This document shows, piece by piece, positions 30,101-42,129 of a stretch of DNA of 64,000 bases. Both the position numbers and the translations under genes were made by a program. Source of the DNA: Ananas comosus (taxonomy: Eukaryota; Streptophyta; Magnoliopsida; Poales; Bromeliaceae); the NCBI RefSeq assembly GCF_001540865.1, contig NC_033631.1, forward strand, positions 7,950,783-8,014,782, read 5' to 3'. Within the stretch, counting starts at the first letter, position 1. Each line of letters opens with the position of its first letter. Under the pieces are notes generated by a model. That model saw only the letters and a program-made list of their open reading frames with translations. It had not been told where the DNA came from and made no database searches.

Positions 30101-33100
30101 TTAAAATCTTAAATCTAAATTTAAATCTAAAATTTAAAATTTAAATTAAAAATATAAATAATTATGAAATTTAAAATATAAAATTAATATTTAAAAATAT
30201 ATTTAAATTTAAATTTCAAATTTTAAATTTTAAAATTAAAATTAAAAATTTAAATAATATGAAATTTAAAATTTGAATATGTAAAATTTAAAATTAAAAT
30301 TGAATATTTAAATTTAAATTTTAAAAATTTAAATTAAATTTAAATCAAATTTATAATTGAAGATTAAAATTATAATTTAAAATTAAAAATTTTAAAATTA
30401 AAATCTTAAAAGAAATTTGAAATTTGATATTTGAAATTTGATATTTGAAGGTGAAAATTTGAAAATTTGAAAATTATTAAAATTTGAATTTTAAAATCTA
30501 AAATTTGAGATTTGAAATTTAAAATTAAATTTTAAAATTTAAAATTTGAAATCTTTTTTACAAAATTTAAAATTTAAAAGTTAAAATTTAAAAATTCAAA
30601 AATGAATCTGAAAATTAAAATTTAAAATTAAATTTAAATTTAAATATTAAAATGAAAATAAAAATAAAAATTTGAAATTTAAATCAAAAATCAGAATCAG
30701 ATTTTAAGAAGCAGCTTTTTTCTGCTTCTGATTCTGGACCTTCAAAATCAGTTTTCTGATTCTAAAAGGCAGAATCAGATTTTAAAAATAAGTTGCCAAA
30801 CGCTCTATTGAGCCGAAAATTGCTTTTCAGCCCAAAAGCGCTTTTTGAAAGCTAGGCCAAACACCCCCTTACACTCTACAACGCTGCACAATGGATTAGG
30901 CATAACCACCTCTTAATTTTGCATAAGTACTAACTCATATGTCAACCGAATTAGTAGGCCTTCACAACCCACTATATAATGGACCACTTCCTCACATTAT
31001 TCACACCACTCAAAACACCCACAATCCTCATATTTTAATGGTTGGTATTCGAAGCCTAGTTGCTTCACATTTCTAGCTGAGTTTATTTCTAAAAAAAATG
31101 AATGAAGCGGGTCGATTGCTAACTTTCTCTCAAAAGACGCACAAAAAAGGGAAAAAAAAACTTGTGATAATTTCCAAGTTGATAAATGCAAATTTGCTAT
31201 AGTATCTCTTCCCACCTCATAATTTTGCATTTTTGACTCTACCTAAAGACACCAAATGGAAAGAAGATAAAGGTATAGCAAAAAAGATAAAGGTGTAGCA
31301 AACATAATTGTAACTCGCCTGCCTTATACAAAATCTGTCCCTCTTTGATAATCCATTATTTGGATGTTTCATCCAAACAAAAGAAGATTAAAAACGCCGA
31401 TAAAATTTGTTTAGTTTGTATATCATGATGTAATATACAAGACACAACAATTTTCTGCCATGTGAGACTGAGTGACTACCTATGGTGCTTATATGATTTT
31501 ACTGCCCTCAACTTCTAACTTGATTTATATGCAAACGATCTTCTCAACGGTTTCTCAAGCTGATCTGCAAGCCATCCCATCAACCACAAATGCTGGTACA
31601 TATGAAATAGACTAATAGTAGACACCAATACCAGAATCATACAGCACCACCATCAAAAGTACCTATCCTAAAAAGGTTGATCAAGACCCTGTTAAACCAT
31701 TTGCAAATCCTATTATGCACATCATTTCTAGTAATTCTTTTACATAAACATCTAACTCAAACGAAAGTTGTGCGTTGAAATATTATTACAAAGCACATCA
31801 AAGCAAAGTTCAGAATTAAGATAAGAGACTAATCTGATGACTAAAGAAAAATCAAAGGGGCTTTGTATTACCTAGTTCGTCATAATAGTCACTTTTGTCA
31901 TATCCATGAGGGTCAAACACATCTTTACTTAAGCAAGTCCCAATCTGATCAATATCTTGATACCTCACTGCATGCTGTAAGAAGTCTGGATTCCTGTAAT
32001 CCTTTCTATTGCGCAAATCCGCATTAAAACTTTTCCCAGACTTCTTGTACGCAAGAAACCTATTGATCTTTTGCTAAAACAACAGAACAAAGATAAGAGT
32101 CAGAAAGCATACTTAAAAGAAAGTATATAATGCAAAAGAATAAATTACACGTATACAGATCCACATAATAATGGACGACCGTGATATACAACTTCACAGA
32201 AGCTGTAACAAATGACTAAAACTGTTTCCCAAACAATCTAGTTTATCTCACCAGTAGAATCAAGGTTTAAAGTGCCGTGGCACGGGGACGTGCCACTGTC
32301 TGCCGGGACGGTACGGCACCGGCACGCTTCCGTACCGACACATCGTACATTTGCGTGCCGATGGATATGCACGACCTCCTACTGATACACTTTGGCATGG
32401 ACTTATTTTAGTTTTTTTCGTTCCAATAATCTCTTATAATGTTATTTTGAAAGATTTAATCAAATAAGAATGAATATTTGCTATGTATAGCTTACTATAC
32501 TAATCAATTAGCATATTTGTACACTTTTTTGTATGTAAAATACAATTTTATCTGATACAGAATAGAAATTTTTACAGATTAGAATTTTTAAAATGTAAAG
32601 ACATCGTTTTTTTTCTTTTGACCATATTACAGTCTTTCTTTTATAAAATACACAAAAATAATTTTAAAAATAATTTTAAAAAATTATTTTAAAAAGTATT
32701 TGAAAAAATTTATTTTTTTAATTAATTTTTTCGAAAAATTAATAGATCTATCAAAAAAATTAAGAAATAAATTATATGACAAATAAATTAAATAAATTTA
32801 AGTATCAATTGATTTAATTTAGCTTTTAATTTTATCAGTATTTTCAATCTTCTAGCGCAAAAATAAAATTTTATGTTTGATGTGGCTCAAAATTTGTTTA
32901 TTGAGTTCGATTTTGTTCCCTTAATTTGCCAAAAATTTCTCGCAAAAATAGATATCTGTGGTGAAAACGGAGGGCTCGGACAAATCTTTTGTCCGTATAT
33001 TGATAAATAAAAAAAATTAAATTTTAATTTTTTTAACTTACCTAATAAGTAAATTTTCGATTTGTAATGTCTTTGGGGGGGGGCGTGGAGTATCCAGAAT

Positions 33101-34397
33101 GCTTTGGATATTCCAAAGAACAAAACAAAAAGGAAAAAAACAAAAAGAAAAAAAAAGCAAAAAAGCAAAAAAAAATTAGCACAGTGCCGGCACTGTGCCG
33201 TGGCACGCTGCGCCGTGCCGCTGTCTCGTTTGGCATGGCGCTGCGTGCCGCGGCACGGAGGGGGGTCTGAGACCCCCCCGTACCGTGCAACCTTCTAGGT
33301 GGCACGGTACGTGAGGCACGGGGGCGGCACTTTAAGCCTTGAGTAGAATCATCAACCATAGTACTGTGGATGCCGAGCACATCGTCAACAAGATGAACTG
33401 TTTTGAATTCTGAAATGTAGCTAAGAACACAGTTCTAATGATATCATTATAAACCTGATGAATATTAGCATTGGGAAGTACTTGAATAGTAAGGCCATCC
33501 TTAGTGTGTATCATTTTTTTTTGTCAAAATGAGTAAACTCTCAATTGTTTTGTGTGGACAAGAATAAACTATTACTGTTGGTGAAGTAAAACATGAAAAA
33601 CTTCAGTTAGAATTATTGTCTAGCAGAATTCAAATGATTCTTGATTCTCAATGACCGACAAGGCGACAAGTAAATAAAATTTCATATCTGATAATGTAGT
33701 TTGGTCATTTGGGAGGACTATCGCTTCAAGGTTTTATGTAGTTTCATTATTTCAACTGAAATACTTTACTACGAGAGGATTTGCTAAAAGGCAAGAAATT
33801 TCTCAATAATCAGTAGATAAAGCATTTTACTCATTTAAGGAACTCAGAAAATTGTTAGCATCTGTTTCAAAGCTAAATAGGTTAGATAGACTATAATCAC
33901 TGAATAAAAAAAACAAAAAAAAAAACACTTGCTTAAGACAGTGACAAGCTGTCATGCTCTCCTAAGAATCAGTTTTTAAACTATATTGATTGTCTGCTAA
34001 AACAATTTCCGCCACCATAGACTTCCAACACCATCATTAGCATCAATGCTATCCTAAGAATCAGTTTTTAAACTATATTGATTGTCTGCTAAAACAATTT
34101 CCGCCACCAGAGACTTCCAACACCATCATTAGTTTCAGCATGGAAGTGAAAAGCCCATGAAATCAAACCGAACAGACAATTTCCGTTTGGTTTGATTCAG
34201 TTTAGTCATAAACGATTCAGTTTTTGTCAAACAGTTTTGGTTTGACAAATTTAAAAACCAAAAATTTGGGTTTGGTTTTGGGTTGAAAAATTAATAGACC
34301 AACCCAAACAGAAAAAATCTGAAGTGTAAATTTGTACATGTATACATATATGTACCTATATAAATTTGAATGCGTATAACTATGCATGTTAAGCATG

Positions 34398-34471
<74 letters not shown>

Positions 34472-37400
34472 TAGGATATTGTGCTCTTAGGAGCACAGAA
34501 GCATCCATGCTCCAATATTGTTTTCGATGATGGGACTTCCAAATCAACGATCGGTTCCGTTAGACTTGATCTAGGTATTTTAATTATCTAGAAAACAAAT
34601 TTTACGACTTTTCGATATCATTTGCCTAGCGATCGATAGGGCTCAAAATCAATGGCTTAATATAAACGTCTCACAAAAAGTGATAACACGACACTCAAAT
34701 TTTATATCAAATGTATTGATCTTGCCGCAGAAGTATAAAGAATTTTCTATTAAAATTTCATCGAACTTTGACAATTTTAATCGTTGATGAGAACCTTTTT
34801 CAATTTAATGGTATAGAAAAATCCAAATTAGATTAAATTTTAATAGAAAATTCTTTATACTTCTGCGGCAAGATCAATACCTCGGATCTAAAGTTTTAGT
34901 GTTGTGTTATCACTTTTTGTGAGATGTTTATTTTCAGCCATTGATTTTGAGCCCCATCGATTGCTAGGCAAATAATATCGAAAAGCTGCAAAACTTGTTT
35001 TCTAGATACTTCAAATACGTGTGTGCGCGCGCGCGCGAGCGTCCGTCCATCCGTCCGTGTGTGCCGTGCGTGCGTGTGCGTCCGTGTGTGCCGTGCGTGC
35101 ATGTGCGTCCGTGCGTCCGTGCGTGTGCATGCGTGCGTGTGTATGTGTGTATGTCTGTATGTGTGTGCGTGTGTATGTGTGTATGTCTGTATGTGTGTGT
35201 GTGTGTGTGTGTCTGTGCGTGCATGCGTGTATGTATGTATGTATGTATGTATGTAAACATTAAGCTATTACTTGACACTACTAGCCAATATTTGGCTGGA
35301 GTGGATACCAACTACTAGAGGAAACTATCATCACTTCCAAATAGAGGTTAAATTCACGAAATTAATAGGGCTATGTAAAATGATTAATTGTATGCATTAG
35401 AGAAACAAACAATGGCCGGAACAATGAAGCACAAGTTAGATGCAAATATAGAAATGATAAATTATAAGTAGGATTTGTCACATGAAGCAATAGATGGTCA
35501 TATCCATTTTAAAAAAATTCTTCCTCTTTATTGACAGAAACATTTGAACAATATCTAGTCTTTGCTGGCAGGCAATTGTTGCATTCATGCGTGAGCAAAG
35601 AATCAAAGAACAACATAAAAGGGAACTTAAAATAACCTGCAACTCCTCAGAGCATTTGGTTGTCACAGGTGGAGGAAGAAAACGACTGAGAGGATCATCT
35701 TTTTGTATATCCGCAGAAGCTGCAGCAGCCTCCTCAACCTGGGCTACTTCAGGCTCCATTCCAGTGAAATCCATTGCCATACTGGTCTCAGATTTTGACT
35801 GTTCAGGCATATCCAAAGGCTGAGAAGATTCTGGTTGTGGTGATTTTCCCTCAATATTTCCTACAATGATTAAATAAGTCAAAGAACAAATAATGAGATG
35901 CAAACAATTAATCCCTACCAAAATCTACCAGGTGCACAAGATAGCATATATTTAAACCATATATTTGCTGCAATCAAATAAAGACAAGCATCTGTAAGAG
36001 GCATAATACATTTTACTACAATTGTCAAAATTAAGTGGTTCAGCAGAAACTAAAAGTCACATATTTTTCTTCATCTTGTTAGCCATGTACTGAGCTTGCA
36101 GCAGCACATCAGACATCTAACTTAGGGTGTTAAATTTATTTCAATAAGAAAAATTGCCATTTGAACAAAGCTGAAAAACAAATAAACTTTCAAAAGGGAC
36201 TCAAGTACATAGAACTGAGTAATCAAGCGCGAAAGGACTTTGCCTAAGCTGTTTATTCCACCATGAAGAATACAGAAACAAGTTTTGTCGCAATCTGCAC
36301 TAAGATGAAAATTCGACAAGCCATTAATTAGCCTCAAGAGCCCATAAACCAATATGATTTTAACATTGGAAGAATCAATGCTGCGGACAATCCCTATATG
36401 ATAGCATCAAATAAGCATTAGTCTTATTTTTTGCCAGCAGTCTAGTACTGCATATTGGTGAATATGCAAATAGAATCAAATATCCACAATTTCCTAAATA
36501 GATGCTCGCTGAACTGTCGAATTCAGGATAAAGCAGACATTCAAAGGAGTCCATGGCTCGTGCAGCACCTTAATTATAATGGTAATGAGGTTAGTATAAT
36601 GGCATTACTAAAGTTGTAGACCTGTTTAACCCTTCTTATAGAAAATGAAAAATAATTACTGTTAAAATACCCTCGATGTAACAAAAAATTACCAATCCAC
36701 TGGATAATACTAAGGTATCAGGTTCACCTCATTACAACAGATCCTCTCTGGCAGCTCACAATAAATCATGCAAACTTCGCTATTAAGTTGCTTACAGCAT
36801 ACAAGATAGTGGTGATATGTTCTGTTCAAAGCCAGCAGGGCGATGAACCAATGGATTCATGAAACTCCCATTGGAACTCAACAAAATTGGACAGCTGACC
36901 AAGATCAGTTTGTCCTTTTGTTTCTTCTGACCGATACTACCAAATGGCATGATTTGATCCTTTTGGAGTCCCTTACTGATAAAGAGAACTAAAGCAATAG
37001 GAAATAATCATCTTCAAACTTGTACAAATCATAAATATGTTAAAGGTTAAGGTTCTTTCTCTTGAATCAGACTTCAGTTATATCCTACCCTTCATACATG
37101 CTATTCACACATATAAATGCATCAAACATAAGCAACAAGAGTTTTGCTAAGTACGTGATAAAACATTGAAATATCAAGAGTCCATATAATTAGATCTCAG
37201 ATCCAACTGCTACAATGAATCCAATAGTTTGAACAGAATAACTAAATCGCCTGGATGGGTGATAGCTGGATTTAATGTTAGCACATGAAAATGAATGATT
37301 AAGGCCTAGAAGATAGTTCACTGAAATTACAAGAAATATAACCTTCTGTAAGGAAGGAGTCATCTTGTGTTCCATCAAACCCTATTGGCATACCTATTTA

Positions 37401-38321
37401 TGACCAAGTCTCCAATTGCAATTTACAACGCTAACACTATGATACAAATTAGACCTACCAACCTATGCTCATTCTCACATGAAGGGAAAAAAAATATTGA
37501 AGCCTAGCATATCTAGCAGGCCCTAGGTCTATTTACATTAATCCCACCTCCAAGATCAACTAGTTAGAGCCTTTCATGACGTAATTATATACCATGCTTC
37601 ATGCATCCAAAGTTTTATATCTAATTGCAAGAAGATGAAAGGCTTAATCAAGATCTTATAAAGCAAATGAACGAGTAAAACCTTACCCTCAGCAACTTGA
37701 AGCTCCGCACCGAATACAACGCGACCACCACTCATTATCTCGCCCTCCTGTCGGATACCATAACTAAGATAATTTAGTTAGATTCCCACAAACAATGAAA
37801 ATATATATATTCGCAAATCAACATAAGGAACGGATTAAAAGCTCAGAATATACAGCCGCAAACAGAAGCTCAAAGATTACCTCCTGCTCGGGGGACATCG
37901 CCGCCTCATCGTGCGCGTAATCAACGATCGCGAGCGCGCCCCGCCTCGTCCTCGGTGGGTCCAAAGGCTCCGCCGCGGAGGCGTAGGGCCCCGCCACGGG
38001 AGGCGGCGGCGGGGGAGAAGGGGAAGTGAAGGGGAATGGCGAGGAGTGCTGCGACTGAGGCAACGGCGGGGTGGGGGGCAGGGGGCTCGCTAGGGTTTTC
38101 CGATCCGCGACCTCGTCGGCAAGGAGGGGGGATCGGAGCCGAACCATAGGAGAAGGGTTCTCGAGCGCGGGCTCCGGAACCACCGGCTCGCCGTCGTCAT
38201 CGCCATCGTCGGCGTCGGTGGGCTTGGGGTCGCGTTGGTGGTCCTCCTCCTCGTCGTCGTCTTCCTCCTCCTCGTCGTCGTACATGGAGAGGAGGCGGAT
38301 GCCTTCAGTGTGCGCCGCCAT
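27154..38321 (-). CDS. SAP30-binding protein / HCNGP-like nuclear protein
   Basis: Homologue of human SAP30BP (HCNGP), a nuclear transcription and splicing cofactor. Eight coding exons with GT-AG borders and matched phases: 37881-38321, 37687-37747, 35637-35860, 31872-32073, 29212-29343, 28959-29065, 28727-28845, 27154-27220; 450 residues. Residues 1-60 are very acidic (runs of Glu and Asp), 75-125 Pro-rich. The HCNGP domain covers about 236-330: [40 protein letters not shown] and [20 protein letters not shown]. The C terminus is a Lys/Arg/Glu helix ([11 protein letters not shown]...RKFDKRS). Exon 1 is strikingly GC-rich compared with the rest, as often in monocot genes. Introns hold an hAT-like MITE, a 1.26-kb foldback MITE, a SINE and a foldback element, yet all splice sites are intact, so I expect a working gene. 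The start is the first ATG of the acidic frame, with no alternative. Confidence 0.93.
28501..28566. other. Poly(G) tract with single N between direct repeats (assembly join)
   Basis: GGAGGATGGACAAGTTAA occurs on both sides of N 28534, each copy preceded by a long G run. This looks like two contig ends that overlap but were not merged. It is in SAP30BP-like intron 7. Confidence 0.75.
29612..30868. mobile_element. AT-rich foldback MITE (GTTTGGCC ends), copy 2
   Basis: Ends GGGTCTGTTTGGCCTAGCTT and GAAAGCTAGGCCAAACACCC are inverted repeats, flanked by TTA (29609-29611, 30869-30871). 1257 bp; the middle ~900 bp is almost only aaatttaaa-type sequence. Subterminal pairs such as gtagagcgtttgg / ccaaacgctctattg show foldback. 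It sits in intron 4 of the SAP30BP-like gene. The 3-bp A/T duplication suggests PIF/Harbinger, but the length is large for a MITE. Confidence 0.8.
31038..31135 (+). mobile_element. tRNA-derived SINE, 5'-truncated copy
   Basis: Matches from the middle of the SINE: tggttggtattcgaagcc, ctagctgagtttatttct, tgaagcgggtc and ctttctctcaaaag. The A box is missing. In SAP30BP-like intron 4. Confidence 0.65.
32261..33341. mobile_element. Non-autonomous hAT-like element
   Basis: Terminal inverted repeats CAAGGTTTAAAGTGCCG and CGGCACTTTAAGCCTTG, flanked by a perfect 8-bp target duplication AGTAGAAT (32253-32260 and 33342-33349), the hAT hallmark. 1081 bp, with long subterminal GCACGG-rich inverted stretches and an AT-rich middle; no transposase. 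It lies in intron 3 of the SAP30BP-like gene (32074-35636). Confidence 0.88.
33961..34131. repeat. 92-bp tandem duplication
   Basis: Two copies starting CCTAAGAATCAGTTTTTAAA at 33961 and 34053, almost identical (ccatagac versus ccagagac), so the duplication is recent. In SAP30BP-like intron 3. Confidence 0.9.
34403..34468. repeat. (TA)n(GA)n microsatellite
   Basis: About 26 bp of TA followed by 40 bp of GA, forming the left border of a foldback element. Confidence 0.92.
34469..35020 (+). repeat. Foldback element type A variant, right head missing
   Basis: Left leader AACTAGGATATTGTGCTCTTA, weak head palindrome (ggagcacagaagc...gctcc), arm with tcgatgatggga, tcaacgatcgg and ttcgatatcatttgcctagcg. 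The right arm mirrors this up to ctagatacttcaaatac, then the sequence changes abruptly to a GT/GC repeat. The middle holds agaattttctatt and its inverse. Confidence 0.78.
35021..35257. repeat. Compound GTGC/GTCC/GTAT microsatellite, ~237 bp
   Basis: Starts with a GTGTGTGCGCGCGCGC run, then GTCCGTCC, GTGC, GTAT and (ATGT)n. It is alternating purine-pyrimidine and so potentially Z-DNA-forming. It produces long meaningless frames in several phases. Confidence 0.92.
35258..35636. other. Rest of SAP30BP-like intron 3
   Basis: AT-rich intron without recognised elements, ending at the exon 3 donor. Confidence 0.5.
35861..37686. other. SAP30BP-like intron 2
   Basis: 1.8 kb of ordinary AT-rich intron. 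I see no repeat family or coding exon in it. Confidence 0.5.
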
Positions 38322-39130
38322 GGGAGAAGGTGAGGAGGTGGGGAGGAGAGCGAGAGTGGGGGAGCGGAGTTGAGGGAGGAGGAAGGAGAAGGGAACGATC
38401 GTCGTTGTCGGAGAAGGACGAGGGATTTGCTAGCAATGTTGTGAATAGTGACGAAGAACGCTTTCGAAGAGCTTGCGGAAGTGTGGCTTATATCGAGTTC
38501 GATTCGAACTCGGTTTTAATTATTACAAAAAATATATGTATATTGAGAGGCTAAGTTATGGAAAAACTTTCTGCAAGCATTCACCTTTTCACTTTTTCTT
38601 TAAAAATTTATATTTATATTTTCTACTCCTAAACTTTGAGAAATATTTTTAAAAAGATACCACCTTAATAGAAAAGATAAAATAATCAAATTATTCTTAC
38701 TTTTTAAATAAAAAAATAACATTTTAATATATTTTTCGTCATTTTGACGGACATGAGTGATGGACCCTGACGAAAGGAGGCTAAGGCTTCATTTGGGATT
38801 CATTTGGGATTGCGGAAAGATTGCGTAACGTATGGTGAGAAAGTACGTTCAAAAAATATCATGTTTGTTTCAGTACGTAATATTGCGTTCCACAAATTGC
38901 GATGAGTCGGTTACGACATATTTTCTGCGATCCCACTGAAAAACGCAGAAGTATATCCCTATATGTTTTTTCCCCAACTCCATTTTATCTAATAGCGTTA
39001 GATAGATCTCAATACCAAACTAAATCTAAATACAACAACTTGAATGTTAAGAAAGTAAAATATAAATTGTTGAAAGTTAGAAAGAAAAAGTGTCGAGATG
39101 GATATTTATAAGGAGATTTTTTGTAATATA
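38322..39130. other. Upstream flank of the SAP30BP-like gene
   Basis: GC-rich, purine-biased leader region to about 38430, then AT-rich. Near 38790 wording such as cttcatttgggattgcgg resembles a MITE end, but no partner end was found. Confidence 0.4.
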
Positions 39131-39131
39131 G

Positions 39132-39192
<61 letters not shown>
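39131..39192. repeat. (TA)n microsatellite, about 62 bp
   Basis: Pure TA, here without a foldback element beside it. Confidence 0.95.
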
Positions 39193-39197
<5 letters not shown>

Positions 39198-39779
39198 TAT
39201 CTCAAATATCAGCTATTTAGATTTGGATGTCTAATCTTTAAAAATTTTAATTATACTATCTGAATATTTAATTTAGGCTTACTCACACTATACTCAACTA
39301 TTTTATTATTATTTTTATTTACTATATTATACTTTTTCAAAGATCCTGTTGCATTACTATATTTTATCAATATCTATATAGTATTTAAGATTTTTTTACC
39401 TAGCACTTTTTTTTTTCGCAATAGATATCACTAGGTATTTTTTTCTCGCCAATCTCTATATTACTTTAACGCATCTATTATTTTAGATAAAATCTAACAA
39501 TTTTATTAAGAGATATAGGTTAAATAGTAAAAAGTATATAAAATAAATCACCATGAATTTATCATTTGAAGTTTAAAATCACAATTCGAATATTGTAATT
39601 TAGAATTTAAGATTCAAACTTTGAAGTTTGAAATTTAAAATTTACCATTAAATTTTGAAATTCAAAATTTGAAATTCAGGGGCAAACGCACAAGCAAGAA
39701 CAGATTGAAAAGTCTACTGCCCCACAACCCAAAGCGGTGAAGAACAAATAGAATTTGCTACAAAAGCCGGCTAACGGGG

Positions 39780-40212
39780 GTATACCTTTTTAAAAATTAA
39801 AACTTAAAATTTTAAATTTTAAACTTCAAAATTTTAAATTTTAAAATTTAAAATTTGAGATTATTTTAAATTTTATATTAAATTTAAAATTTTGAATTTT
39901 GAAATTCAAATTTTAAAATATGATATGTGAAATTTGGGGTTTAAAATTTAAATATCTGTATTTAAAATTTAAGATTTAATACTTAAAACATAAAATTTAA
40001 ATTTAAAATTCAAAACATAAAAATCTAAAATTTGATATGAAATTTAAATTTTAATTAAAATCAAGTCAGAATCAGATGCAAAAACTAGATTTTAATTACT
40101 TTTGGTTTTAAAGTCTCTAAAATCAGAAAACTAATTTTAAGAATCAAAATCGGATTTAAAAAAGAGATTATCAAATGTTCTATTGAAAGAAAAATCACTT
40201 TTTGCCCCCTCC
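39780..40212. mobile_element. Remnant of the AT-rich foldback MITE, right half
   Basis: Has the aaatttaaa core and the right-hand subterminal part (agaatcagatgcaaaaactag, aagagattatcaaatgttctattgaaag, aaatcactttttgcccc) of the copies at 19367 and 29612. The left terminal repeat is not found. Confidence 0.5.
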
Positions 40213-40837
40213 AAGGAGAAAGAGTGGAGAAGTATATAGAAAAGGTATATGAATGGCCTGGCCCATTCTAAAGTTTCTAATATAGGGGATCAAGTTGAAT
40301 TTCTTTTCTTTTATTTTTAAGTTGCTTTGTATGAATACACAACTCAACCATGATGATCTCATGAACAGTTGAATACTAGTTTTTGGCCCAAGGCTCGGCC
40401 CACATTATTATTAATAATCTTTTTGAGTAGGTTGAAGCTAAAATAACTTAGGTGTAGTTTGATAATGTAATATCTAGAATTAGTTCATCTACCTGAAGTA
40501 TTAATTGAATGGGCCTCACATCGCTTGATATTTTTTGGCTGTGTGTGTGATTGGATTGACGAAAACATTAGACAGTTCCTCTTATAATTTAGCATTAATC
40601 TTTATTATATTTTGAGAAACAGTAAAGAATCTAATAAAGACTACATGATAATTTTATGGTATAACATAAAAAAAAATAATAAAATATCCGTAGGTAATGT
40701 TTATTGATGTAGAGCTTAATTTTCTATATTGGACAATAAGTAAAAGAACATTAAAATTCATCATACTTACACCCAAACAGATCTACAAAGAAGAAGTGGA
40801 AAAAAAAATGACTCTCATGGCCTTCAAATAAATAAAA
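40213..40837. other. Gene-free intergenic DNA
   Basis: AT-rich; nothing recognised. Confidence 0.5.
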
Positions 40838-41196
40838 GGAAAAACTTCTAATACCATCCCTGTGGTTTTGCACTTTCTCACTTTAGCACCCTGTGATTTA
40901 TAGTGTATCAATTTAGTGCCATGTGATTTTATTTTTCTCTATTTTATTATCAATTTCACTAATTTTTTTCTTAAATCAGTGACAAAGTTAAAACTAAAGG
41001 GTATTAAAGTGAATATTCGATAAACCTAGGTGGGGTATATGAAGTTTTTTGTATTTAATTTAATAAAATATTGACGGAGAAGCTTATGAAAAGAAAAAAA
41101 AAAATGAAACATAGCGAACTAAACTGATACACTTTAAACCACAGGGTACTAAAATGAGAAAGTGCGAAACCACAGGGTTGGTATTTGAAGTTTACC
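40838..41196. mobile_element. Foldback MITE (CTGTGGTTT...GCACTTTCTCA), copy 1
   Basis: The first ~80 bp (aaacttctaataccatccctgtggttt, gcactttctcactttagcaccctgtg) are inverted at the right end (aaaccacagggttggtatttgaagttt). Middle is AT-rich, ~360 bp overall, with no coding potential. Second copy at 52273-52626. Target duplication ambiguous in AAATAAA-rich flanks. Confidence 0.75.
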
Positions 41197-42129
41197 CTAA
41201 ATAAAAATAAGAAATAAGGAAAAAGAAAGCTTTTAAGGCCTATTTGTTTAACCAAAAGTATTAAAAATAAAAAGATTCTCCTGCCTAATTAAGAGGCTGC
41301 TTTCATTATTTAGTTGTACCACAAATTAAGTTTAGTCTTAATTAACCCAGCTTTCTCATGATGCACTAATTAACTTCGCTCTTAACCAATGACAAAATCG
41401 ATTACAAAAGATGTTTTAACTTTTTCATCTTTTTATATGATAATGTGAAATTTTCTGTAAATCAAATAGGAAAGATGGAAAAACATGAAGAGCGATGAGA
41501 AAATAATATTTATATAAATTTTAAATTAATTAAAACTTACTTTTCCTTTAGTAATGAATATAAAAACTGTAATAATTTTTGGATAATTTATGAATACCCA
41601 CCTAGCTAGCCCTTACGCAATGTAATATCACAGATACCCTCTTAAAGTTAACAATATCAAGCATACCCTCCTAATTAAGAGCGATGTATATCTTATACCA
41701 TTTCAATTTAAAGACTATTATTTTACTATTTATCACATAATTTTATTTTATTTTATTTTTACTAAATTATGATATATTGGATCTTAACAAGTAAGTAAAA
41801 TTGCAATATGAATTTTTAATCAGTATTTTTTTACAATGCTTGACTGAGTTAGAGACATTTTGAAGCAAAATAGAAACAAAAACGGGCTCAAAAATTTAAG
41901 ACTCAACTTGTGAGGTACTAAAGTTAAATACTTGACTTTTGGAGAGACCTATTGGACATTTTGCTATATTATGCATGGAGTTCATGCAGCAGCACCTGAG
42001 GTTCTTCATGTTGATCCTATCTTTTTCACTTGTAATGTTGGAGAGATAGAGAGAGAGAGAGAGAGAGAGGGGGAGTTCGTTGGGAAGTAGGCAAGCAAAC
42101 TTCGGTTCTTTTGCAACGAGCGATTGGTG
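41197..42129. other. Gene-free intergenic DNA with a GA run
   Basis: AT-rich; a (GA)n run lies at 42046-42069. Wording near 41590-41700 (tacccacctagc, gataccctc) hints at a degenerate MITE. No gene. Confidence 0.4.

Noticed and set aside
34995..35318. Long Cys/Val/Arg-rich reading frames in several phases
   Set aside because: They are translations of the compound GT/GC/GTAT microsatellite, with no codon structure or start context.
37911..38373. Plus-strand Arg/Ser-rich frames opposite SAP30BP-like exon 1
   Set aside because: Shadow frames from the GC-rich acidic exon.
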